The notes beneath the pieces were generated by a model, which saw nothing but the letters and a program-made list of their open reading frames with translations, was not told where the DNA came from and did not search any database. 33,088 bases of DNA from a virus, in IMG/VR virus record IMGVR_UViG_3300034101_002741, positions 1 through 33,088 of that record. One strand, given 5' to 3'. The stretch's first letter is position 1; the number at the start of each line of letters is the position of its first letter. Position numbers and translations under genes: made by a program. Positions 13,039 to 19,321 of this stretch are shown in pieces.

Positions 13039-15588
13039 TTAAAATGGTGGTTCCACTGGCCAGTCTTTGGGGTAGAGTTCTTTAGGCTGATCATCTTCTT
13101 TCTTTGGTGGATCAACCTTTTCCAGCCGCCAAAGGGTCTTGGAGCCGTGCGTGACAGTCCCAACAAGCCGATAAACGCCATCGTCGCCCATCTGGACGGT
13201 ATGTCCATTGCGAGAGCGTAGGGCAACGCCAATGGCTGTAGATAGATTTCTGGAGCCTGCAAACAGGCCGGCCAGCTTGGCTGCGTGCCCAGGCACTGGA
13301 TGAGTAGCCAAAGCTGCTGCCAGATCGATCGATCTAAATTCTTTGCGTGGTTCACCGTCTAAGTATTCTTTCAGTCCTGTAAGCAGATCGTCGGTCATTT
13401 CTGCCTTGCTGTCCATCTTTCTCAGTGTCGCCTGAGTTTTCATCACGTCAATTCCTTCGCTCTTGTCGCTGGCCATCTTGGTTGCCCTGTAAATAGCGTT
13501 TCTAACGATCCTGCTCCATTCGGTAAATCCCTCATCATCTGCCAGCTTTTCATCAGGCTCCGGGCATCCCTGATTAATGTGCCATGCCAGAATGACCATG
13601 CAGGCAGCCGCAACATCAGCCGCCTTTTCTTTCATTATGTCGCCATAGCTCTTTTCATAGTTTTTCGTTTCTCGTGTTTTCAGCTTTATCAATAAGCACC
13701 TGCGAACCATATCATCAGATACGGCTACGTTGTTGCCGTTGGCCAGAATCATGAATCCTGAATCTCTGGACTCGACCACGTTGTTTTTACCGAAGACCCG
13801 GTCTTGAATCCGGCCCGCTGTGATAATCCCGTCCAGAACTGGGTCGCCGAATGTTGTCCCATCTTTCAGGTTGTCGTAATAGATGTAGTTTCTAGCGGTT
13901 CCGGCTGCTGAAAACAGGTCTGTCAGAAGTTGCTGACCTGATCTTAAATAGCTTGGCACCGGCCTTGATTCGCCTGTCCCGCATCTGATTACCTGCTCTG
14001 AAATCTGTGTCTTTCCTGACCCCCGATTCTCAGAGACAATCAACAGCGATGGCCTGATTTTCATCATGCGTCTGGCCTGTAGCGTCATAATGCCAGCCGC
14101 AGCGGTCCAGATTGAATTGAGCTTTTCAGCATCATCAAATGAGAATATTGAGAAACAATCCTCAATGATTCTTACCGCTTCTTTAACCTGATAATCAGTA
14201 ATTTCAGAACTTGGTGAAATGACTTCAATTTCACTGTTTGAAATCTTTAGCACGCCCGAACTATTGTCATATCCTTCTTTGCTGACAAGTTTGCCGTTCG
14301 GTGAAAAATACGGAAATGTCGCAACATCGTTTAACTGCCTGATGCCTTCTTTTTCAGGGTCTTGTATGATCGCTTCCAAGACAACGCGAGCCGGATTGCA
14401 GCCAACTTCAATCCATTCCGGGCTTCTCTTGTCGCCTATGTTTTTGAGTCGATAAAACCAGACAAGCCCGGTCAGGATCGAAGCCAACCGGCTCGTTTCA
14501 ATGTCAACGATTCGCCATGGATAGGTTTCGCCTGGTGTCGCCACCACCTCAATAAGCCGCCCGTTTCGCTTATAGATCGCCGGATGTTTTACGAGTTCAT
14601 CAAGACACTTATTGGCGATGTCCTCAACTTCCCCCTCAACCATCATGATTTTGCATCGTCGATCATCAGTCAGGTTCTTGGGTGGCTCCGGCCCGCCGTT
14701 GTCTCTGATGATTTTCACCAGAGAACCAAACTGAATCATCTTGCCGGTTTTTCGCTTGAACGTCCTTACCTTCTGATAACATTCATTGGTAATGTGTTTC
14801 TCGTGACGATTCGACCATTTCTCCCATAGTTCCGTGCCGGGGTCGCCGAATCTTGCATTTAACGCCATGCCGACTGAAAGCCACTGAGAATAATCGTCAA
14901 GTTGGCTATCCAGAAAGCCATCGTCCATGCACTTTTCTATCCATTCAAAATCGGCATCCGTTTCTTCATTCTCATCTCTGATCGTTTCCTTTGTTTCTTC
15001 TTTGCCGTACAGCTTCAATAATTCATCAAGCCCCCGCTGGCCTTCTGGTATCTCATCTACGGCACCTTTCACCATGTTTCCAGTCGTGGCAAAATATCGA
15101 CCGCTGGCGTAAATTTCGATTCCAACATGATTTTTAGTTTCTTTGACCGCTCTTGGTATCTTGCCTTTAACTAACAAATGAACGCCATTGCCAGAGGGCG
15201 AATATTCAACATGGCATGGCGGGAACATCTGAATGATTTCTTTGGCCCATTGTGCGATTTCGCCATTATTTATACATCCATCCAGATCGATAAAAACCAA
15301 TCCGCCTGCGTCTATCGCATTGCCCAGGCTAAAACCAATCCCATCAACCTTTCCAGCCTGATAAAGCCCGAACGCATCACCCAGCGACATTCGAGCATCA
15401 TCAGATTGATGGTCAATATCCCTGCCGTTTTTGGGATTCGTAGGCTTCTTTGTCCACTTCTTACCATTCCATTCCAGCCGCCATACTACCCACTTCTTAC
15501 TGGCTTTTAACTCTGTGGGCATACCTTCTACGTCCACCTCCAAAAGTTTTGGCTTTTGGGGTGCTATCAAACTTTTATTGTCTGTCAC
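13039..15588 (-). CDS. Primase-helicase fusion (PrimPol-like, PriCT-2, SF3-like ATPase)
   Basis: An 849-aa replication protein. Residues 23-60 (MPTELKASKKWVVWRLEWNG and following) and 95-180 (VFIDLDG, PSGNGVHLLVKG, IEIYASGRYFATTG) match primase-polymerases of the NrS-1 type. Residues about 213-295 (WLSVGMALNARFGDPGTELW, TFKRKTGKMIQFGSL) are PriCT-2. The ATPase domain has Walker A SENRGSGKT (519-527), Walker B-like YIYYDNLKDG (568-577) and sensor FMILANGNNV with MVRRCLLIKL. It should prime and unwind at the adjacent iteron origin. It is translated after the RHH gene, 5 bp downstream. Confidence 0.9.
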   Translation of the reverse strand: MTDNKSLIAPQKPKLLEVDVEGMPTELKASKKWVVWRLEWNGKKWTKKPTNPKNGRDIDHQSDDARMSLGDAFGLYQAGKVDGIGFSLGNAIDAGGLVFIDLDGCINNGEIAQWAKEIIQMFPPCHVEYSPSGNGVHLLVKGKIPRAVKETKNHVGIEIYASGRYFATTGNMVKGAVDEIPEGQRGLDELLKLYGKEETKETIRDENEETDADFEWIEKCMDDGFLDSQLDDYSQWLSVGMALNARFGDPGTELWEKWSNRHEKHITNECYQKVRTFKRKTGKMIQFGSLVKIIRDNGGPEPPKNLTDDRRCKIMMVEGEVEDIANKCLDELVKHPAIYKRNGRLIEVVATPGETYPWRIVDIETSRLASILTGLVWFYRLKNIGDKRSPEWIEVGCNPARVVLEAIIQDPEKEGIRQLNDVATFPYFSPNGKLVSKEGYDNSSGVLKISNSEIEVISPSSEITDYQVKEAVRIIEDCFSIFSFDDAEKLNSIWTAAAGIMTLQARRMMKIRPSLLIVSENRGSGKTQISEQVIRCGTGESRPVPSYLRSGQQLLTDLFSAAGTARNYIYYDNLKDGTTFGDPVLDGIITAGRIQDRVFGKNNVVESRDSGFMILANGNNVAVSDDMVRRCLLIKLKTRETKNYEKSYGDIMKEKAADVAAACMVILAWHINQGCPEPDEKLADDEGFTEWSRIVRNAIYRATKMASDKSEGIDVMKTQATLRKMDSKAEMTDDLLTGLKEYLDGEPRKEFRSIDLAAALATHPVPGHAAKLAGLFAGSRNLSTAIGVALRSRNGHTVQMGDDGVYRLVGTVTHGSKTLWRLEKVDPPKKEDDQPKELYPKDWPVEPPF

Positions 15589-15593
15589 CTGCC

Positions 15594-15776
15594 TTACCCT
15601 TTCTTAATCTGTTGCTTTTCCTGAACCTCACGAATGAAGGTATTTATCTGGCTCGACATACTTGTTTTTTCCCTGTATGCCGTTTCTCTGATCCATTCGT
15701 AAAGGTCACTATTAAGATTCAACATGAATCTATGCACTGGTTTACGACTTGAAACAGATTGCAAATCAGGCTTCAC
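15594..15776 (-). CDS. Ribbon-helix-helix DNA-binding protein (candidate operon repressor)
   Basis: A 60-aa protein. A beta-strand (VHRFMLNLNSDL) is followed by two helices (YEWIRETAYREKT, then SMSSQINTFIREVQEKQQ), the Arc/MetJ/CopG pattern. The GTG start at 15776 has GGAGG six bases upstream. Its promoter contains an AGATATCT palindrome overlapping the -10 box. RHH repressors such as MetJ bind 8-bp palindromes of this type in tandem, so it is the best candidate for the repressor of the three related promoters and of its own operon. Confidence 0.7.
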   Translation of the reverse strand: MKPDLQSVSSRKPVHRFMLNLNSDLYEWIRETAYREKTSMSSQINTFIREVQEKQQIKKG

Positions 15777-15810
15777 GTTTTGCCTCCATGTATTTAGTTA
15801 GTCCAATTAC

Positions 15811-15839
15811 AAGATATCTAGCTAGCAAAATAAAGTCAA
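15811..15839 (-). promoter_or_regulatory. Promoter and operator of the RHH-primase operon
   Basis: On the minus strand TTGACT (15839-15834), 17 bp, TATCTT (15816-15811). AGATATCTAGCTAGC (plus strand, 15812-15826) covers the -10 box and half the spacer, and includes the shared TATCTAGCTA (15815-15824). Repressor binding there would block RNA polymerase. Confidence 0.65.
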
Positions 15840-15883
15840 CTAACGATTGACTTTTCTTATTTATTGCGAAAAATTATAGATGC

Positions 15884-15897
15884 TTAGATATCTAGAA
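15884..15897. promoter_or_regulatory. Second operator in the divergent control region
   Basis: TTAGATATCTAGAA holds the 10-bp palindrome TAGATATCTA (15885-15894), about 20 bases before the plus-strand GTG at 15918. With the site at 15812-15826 it forms a two-site divergent switch. A possible plus-strand -35 (TTGCGA, 15863-15868) and -10 (TAGATA, 15885-15890) are weak. Confidence 0.55.
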
Positions 15898-15917
15898 ACC
15901 CTTTTGGAGTTCAATCA

Positions 15918-16181
15918 GTGAAGCAGCAAAAAACCAAACTTGCGAAACCGGCGTCCGACAGGGCGATTGCGTTTCGCGCTCCAGCCACCATTCATGGTGC
16001 GTTGAAGCAGATCACAGGCAAGCTGGAGATGGACGACTACCAGCTTGATGGTCGTGTGCCATACGAGCGTGACATTCTCGTCTGGCTTGTCGGTGAACTG
16101 TACATGGAAGGCCCGGAGAAATGGGCTGACCGTCTATCAAAAGCGGCAGGCCGATTCAAACAACTGGCCAGCCAAAACTAA
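15918..16181 (+). CDS. Hypothetical protein, possibly an RHH-type regulator
   Basis: An 87-aa protein, one of only two plus-strand genes. The GTG start has GGAG nine bases upstream. AIAFRAPATIHGALKQI looks like a strand-helix start of a ribbon-helix-helix domain, but a charged insert follows before RDILVWLVGELYMEGPEKW. It is divergent from the RHH-primase operon across two operators and precedes attP and the integrase, so an excision or lysogeny role is plausible. Not recognised. Confidence 0.6.
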   Translation: MKQQKTKLAKPASDRAIAFRAPATIHGALKQITGKLEMDDYQLDGRVPYERDILVWLVGELYMEGPEKWADRLSKAAGRFKQLASQN

Positions 16182-16233
16182 CCCTGAAAAACGGTAAACT
16201 TTTGTGCTAAACCCCGGACTCCAGCCTACGAAC

Positions 16234-16279
16234 TTGACTCTTAATCAGCGGGTCGCAGGTTCGAGCCCTGCAGAGGGCA
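16234..16279 (+). other. attP: attP core: 3' half of a tRNA-Lys(CUU) gene
   Basis: TTGACTCTTAATCAG forms an anticodon arm with loop CTCTTAA (anticodon CTT, Lys). It is followed by a perfect T-arm GCAGG-TTCGAGC-CCTGC (16255-16271) and the 3' acceptor strand AGAGGGC plus discriminator A, then a T-run. No matching 5' acceptor or D-arm lies upstream, so this is only the 3' part of a tRNA. That is what a phage carries when it integrates into, and restores, a host tRNA gene. The integrase starts about 115 bp downstream. Confidence 0.85.
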
Positions 16280-16393
16280 TTTTTTTAAGCCTTTATGAAA
16301 TCATGTGTTATGTTTGTTTTGTTGATACCCGCCTCAGTACCTTACCCCGGTTGAATCATGGTACCTTACCAAAAAACAAATTTTGGCCAGTCG

Positions 16394-17551
16394 ATGCCTC
16401 GGCCGCGTAACCTATTCCCAACATATACTTTACATAAGAAATCTGGCCTCGCCAGATGCACATGGCAGGGCGATACGGTCTATTTAGGCAAATTCAATTC
16501 GCCGGAATCTATTTCAGCGTACAATCAAGTCTTGTCTCTATTTAATCTTACAGGAAAAATCCGACAGGAAAATAAATGTGTCAGTGTAGCGGAATTAATT
16601 ACGCAATTCCTTGCGTACTTAAAAGTTACAAACGAAGTGAAGCCGCGTGAAATCAAGAATATGGCGTTTGCCTTGCGTTGGGTCGAAAAGTTGTTTGGTA
16701 ATTTACCCGCAAACGAATTTAAGGCGTCGCAGTTGGTGATGGTGCGTGACAAGATGATTGAAGGTGACTTGAGCCGATCAACCATCGTCAAATATCAACG
16801 ATTCATCGTGAGGTGCTGGCGGTGGGGTGTCCGGTCTGATCTGGTGCCTGGTGCGGTAGTCGATTCGTTGCGGGCGTTGGAGACACTGAAGAAACGACGA
16901 TCAGCAGCACGGGAGCCGGAGAAGGTCAAGCCGGTGACATGGGAAGCGGTCGAAGCGGTCAAGGAACATGTGGCCAGCCGCATCTGGGCAATGATCTTGC
17001 TTCAGTGGTACACCGGCATGAGACCGGGCGAAGTCATTCAGATCAGGCCGGTGGACATCGACCGAACCGGCCCGGTTTGGTTCTATCGACCACCACAGCA
17101 TAAGACAGACTGGCGCGACAAAGAACGGGTGGTCGGCATTGGCCAGCAGGGGCAGGCGGTTTTAATGCCCTGGCTCAATCGATCTGCCGACATGCCCTGT
17201 TTTAGTCCTGCTGAAGATCGTGAGGAGCGCTTTGCGGCTATGCGATCTTCGCGAAAGACAAAAGTTCAGCCCTCGCAGGTCAACCGCAAAAAAAAGACAC
17301 CGGCACGGACGCCGGGTGATATTTACGAAGTGTCCAGCTATCAACGAGCCATCAAACGAGCCTGTGAAAAAATCGGCATAGAGCCGTGGGCACCGAACCA
17401 ACTACGGCACACGTTCGCGACTCGAGCGCGAAAAGAGTTTGGCCTTGATGCCGCCCAGGTGGCACTTGGTCACGAGCATGCAGACGTCACGCAGGTTTAT
17501 GCTGAAAAAGATATTGGCCTGATTCGAGAGGTTGCGGAGCGGTTGGGGTGA
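16394..17551 (+). CDS. int: Tyrosine recombinase / integrase
   Basis: A 385-aa site-specific recombinase, with catalytic residues Arg 210 (TGMRPGEV), Lys 237 (PPQHKTD), Arg 338 (NQLRHTF), His 360 (LGHEH) and nucleophile Tyr 369 (TQVYAE). Position 335, usually the His of HxxR, is Asn. The N-terminal MPRPRN...YTLHKKSGLA and the CFSPAEDREER...VQPSQ insert match, from memory, an integrase group common in Planctomycetota. I chose ATG 16394 because that group starts there; ATG 16358 would add 12 residues. Neither has a strong Shine-Dalgarno sequence. It acts on the adjacent tRNA-Lys attP. Confidence 0.93.
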   Translation: MPRPRNLFPTYTLHKKSGLARCTWQGDTVYLGKFNSPESISAYNQVLSLFNLTGKIRQENKCVSVAELITQFLAYLKVTNEVKPREIKNMAFALRWVEKLFGNLPANEFKASQLVMVRDKMIEGDLSRSTIVKYQRFIVRCWRWGVRSDLVPGAVVDSLRALETLKKRRSAAREPEKVKPVTWEAVEAVKEHVASRIWAMILLQWYTGMRPGEVIQIRPVDIDRTGPVWFYRPPQHKTDWRDKERVVGIGQQGQAVLMPWLNRSADMPCFSPAEDREERFAAMRSSRKTKVQPSQVNRKKKTPARTPGDIYEVSSYQRAIKRACEKIGIEPWAPNQLRHTFATRARKEFGLDAAQVALGHEHADVTQVYAEKDIGLIREVAERLG

Positions 17552-17574
17552 ACTATTCGTAATTTCCAGACAGT

Positions 17575-17829
17575 TCACTCCTCCGCCCGGTCAATTAGCC
17601 GCCTGACCACCTCGCCCCGCGTCACACGCCAATTTTGAGCAATCGTCGCCAGCTTGGCCGACGTGGCCTGCGATAACGCGACGCTGATCTGCGCCCGCTC
17701 GCCCAGGCTGGCAACCCGCTTTTCCCGGGCGCGTGGTTTGGGCTTGCGGCCCGGTCTTTGAGTGCCGGGTTTATTGCGGGTGCCAACTGGTCGGCCTCGC
17801 TTGGGTTTGTCTGATTCTGAGTCTGGCAT
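17575..17829 (-). CDS. Ribbon-helix-helix protein with an AT-hook-like basic N-terminus
   Basis: Residues 1-45 are basic with GRP-type hooks (KPKRGRPVGTRNK, QRPGRKPKPRA). Residues about 48-82 (ISVALSQATSAKLATIAQNW, then RVTRGEVVRRLIDRA) are a ribbon-helix-helix. I start at ATG 17829. The frame continues up to ATG 17886, and a perfect AGGAGG serves ATG 17894 in another frame. A -1 slip or miscount at TTTTTT (17868-17873) would join that start to this frame. Convergent with the integrase, 23 bp apart, and the last gene of the accessory operon. Confidence 0.65.
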   Translation of the reverse strand: MPDSESDKPKRGRPVGTRNKPGTQRPGRKPKPRAREKRVASLGERAQISVALSQATSAKLATIAQNWRVTRGEVVRRLIDRAEE

Positions 17830-17925
17830 TCTGGTTGTCTGGCCAGCGTGAGACTGGCCCCAAAAAAGGAAAGTGTTACACTCCATCCGGTCATTGTCGC
17901 GGCCTCCTGCCGTGGGGTGGTGGGG

Positions 17926-18189
17926 TTAGTCTTGGTCTTCAGCTTCTGCCAGTTCTTCGTCAGGTTGAACTTTGCAAGTAACACACCCGCCGCTGTGACT
18001 GTACTCGCCAACTGGAGTCACCTCCAGCAATTCGCATGCTCGATAAAATGCCGAAACAACGCGATCTTGACCGGCGCACCAATCTTCATCAGCTTCTTGG
18101 CTTTTAACCTTAAGCATGCTTTCACCAGTCTGATCATTGATCAGCGAGCATTCTGCTGTCCAGCCGTGTGCTTTGTGTACGAAGTGCAT
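17926..18189 (-). CDS. Hypothetical protein, 87 aa
   Basis: The MHFVHKAHGWTAECSLINDQ start followed by DRVVSAFYRACELLEVTPVG reads as a small alpha/beta protein. The C-terminus has CVTC and an acidic tail. GGAG lies before ATG 18189 in the block GCAGGAGAAAGACAGATG, which recurs with small changes before the neighbouring genes. Not recognised. Confidence 0.6.
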   Translation of the reverse strand: MHFVHKAHGWTAECSLINDQTGESMLKVKSQEADEDWCAGQDRVVSAFYRACELLEVTPVGEYSHSGGCVTCKVQPDEELAEAEDQD

Positions 18190-18221
18190 CTGTCTTTCTC
18201 CTGCCGTGGTGGTGGTGGGTG

Positions 18222-18464
18222 TTAGTCTAAATTGTCTGACTGCTCGTTAATAACAGTCACATCATATTTGCCGTTATCAAGATCAGTTTGATAATCGCTT
18301 AAATCATGGCCAGACGCGGCCTGATTGTCCCAACTTGTAAGATGATCAACTGATTGTGGCATTTTACCGGCATATGGCCAGCGTGATACCACTTTGTTAT
18401 TGATCAACAATAGTAGATCAGAGCCGCCGTTTGTCTTGCCTATGATTAATTGCATTGTCGCCAT
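18222..18464 (-). CDS. Hypothetical protein, 80 aa
   Basis: A beta-strand-rich N-terminus (MQLIIGKTNGGSDLLLLINN) and an acidic, polar C-terminus (DLSDYQTDLDNGKYDVTVIN). Not recognised. ATG 18464 is preceded by GCAGGAGAGAAATAG, the operon-wide leader pattern. Confidence 0.58.
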   Translation of the reverse strand: MATMQLIIGKTNGGSDLLLLINNKVVSRWPYAGKMPQSVDHLTSWDNQAASGHDLSDYQTDLDNGKYDVTVINEQSDNLD

Positions 18465-18501
18465 CTATTTCTCTCCTGCTTGCTGTCCGCCGCGGCGGAT
18501 T

Positions 18502-18522
18502 GCCCCGGCGATGAACCGGGGC
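18502..18522 (-). repeat. Intercistronic hairpin, copy 1
   Basis: GCCCCGG (18502-18508) and CCGGGGC (18516-18522) flank a 7-base loop. The same stem recurs at 18808-18827 in the next spacer. Just beside it, CCGCCGCGGCGG (18487-18498) is a perfect palindrome. No U-run follows, so mRNA stabilisation or attenuation is more likely than termination. Confidence 0.6.
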
Positions 18523-18541
18523 GGGGTGGTGGTAAGTGTGA

Positions 18542-18778
18542 TCAAAACTCAAGAGCAGCCTGAAGTGTCTTAAATTTGGTATTTTTCCCTTCTCCCACCT
18601 GATTAACTAAAAGGTACCTGGACCATTGCCGACCTTCGCGTTCCACTACTATTGTTGTAGTCGGGCTGTATTCTTTGCAAACTTTCCCTGGACGATAACC
18701 GCACTCTTCTGAGAGCATCCATCCGGCTTCACGCTGTGACTGAGTTAACCTGATTGATTTGTTCATTATTGTTGCCAT
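18542..18778 (-). CDS. Hypothetical protein, 78 aa
   Basis: A basic, mixed alpha/beta protein (IRLTQSQREAGWMLSEECGY, then TTTIVVEREGRQWSRYLLVN). Not recognised. ATG 18778 has GAGGAGAGAGACAG in front, as its neighbours do. Confidence 0.58.
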   Translation of the reverse strand: MATIMNKSIRLTQSQREAGWMLSEECGYRPGKVCKEYSPTTTIVVEREGRQWSRYLLVNQVGEGKNTKFKTLQAALEF

Positions 18779-18807
18779 CTGTCTCTCTCCTCTTGCTGGT
18801 AGTGATT

Positions 18808-18827
18808 GCCCCGGCTGTTACCGGGGC
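18808..18827 (-). repeat. Intercistronic hairpin, copy 2
   Basis: GCCCCGG (18808-18814) and CCGGGGC (18821-18827) flank a 6-base loop in the spacer between the 18843 and 18778 genes. The stem is identical to copy 1 with a different loop, so the stem is what is conserved. Confidence 0.6.
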
Positions 18828-18842
18828 GGGTGGTGGGGTTGG

Positions 18843-19139
18843 TTACAGGGTGCAATCAAGGCCGGTTACGCTGGTGAAGATGTCTTGCAGCTGGTCGCAA
18901 TATACAGAACTGGCCTCTTCAATCTTCTTAAGATTCAGGCCGCGATAGTTGAAGAATTGAACTGTATATGTGTCGCTTGGATCAAGTGTGACCCTGACAA
19001 AGTTAATGTTATTTTTAGCAAATTTGGTTGGCAGTTTGAACTGAAGGCTGTTGTTATCTGCCATCAAGTTCTTTGCACCCGTCATTGCCACAAACTTATT
19101 TCCGCCAAGCTGATTCAAGATTTCTGTTGCGATTGTCAT
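18843..19139 (-). CDS. Hypothetical protein, 98 aa (widespread phage/plasmid small-protein family)
   Basis: TIATEILNQLGGNKFVAMTG, then LQFKLPTKFAKNNINFVRVT, then a C-terminal VYCDQLQDIFTSVTGLDCTL. I have seen this ATEILNQLGGNKFxAMTGAKN pattern in unnamed phage and plasmid proteins. Function not known to me. It is the first gene behind the promoter at 19189-19217, with about 50 bases of leader. Confidence 0.65.
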   Translation of the reverse strand: MTIATEILNQLGGNKFVAMTGAKNLMADNNSLQFKLPTKFAKNNINFVRVTLDPSDTYTVQFFNYRGLNLKKIEEASSVYCDQLQDIFTSVTGLDCTL

Positions 19140-19188
19140 CTCTCTGCCCCTTGTTTGTTGTTTTGTTTCTCTCTGCCTTACACTATTT

Positions 19189-19217
19189 AATATATCGACT
19201 TCTCATCCTGAAGTCAA
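19189..19217 (-). promoter_or_regulatory. Strong sigma70-like promoter of the accessory operon
   Basis: On the minus strand TTGACT (19217-19212), 17 bp, TATATT (19194-19189), with an A/T-rich upstream stretch (19219-19250) resembling an UP element. It drives 19139 to 17575. It lacks the TATCTAGCTA operator, so it may be active in the prophage. Confidence 0.72.
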
Positions 19218-19265
19218 CATATAAAAAGAAAAAAGTAAAAATATTTTTTGCCTATCTGATCAAAC

Positions 19266-19290
19266 AAAAAAACCCGCCGGGATTGGCGGG
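19266..19290 (-). terminator. Rho-independent terminator at the end of the structural operon
   Basis: On the minus strand CCCGCC (19290-19285), loop AATCCC, GGCGGG (19278-19273), then seven T (19272-19266). It lies 32 bases after the stop of the last tail gene and separates the structural genes from the accessory promoter. Confidence 0.85.
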
Positions 19291-19321
19291 CGGGAAGCGG
19301 TGGCGGGTGAGTGGTGAGGGG

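Noticed and set aside
17622-18011. A 129-codon minus-strand frame overlapping the RHH gene
   Set aside because: The overlapping frame has a clear RHH domain. This one has no domain and becomes Arg/Pro-rich. Only its first codons may matter as a frameshift leader.
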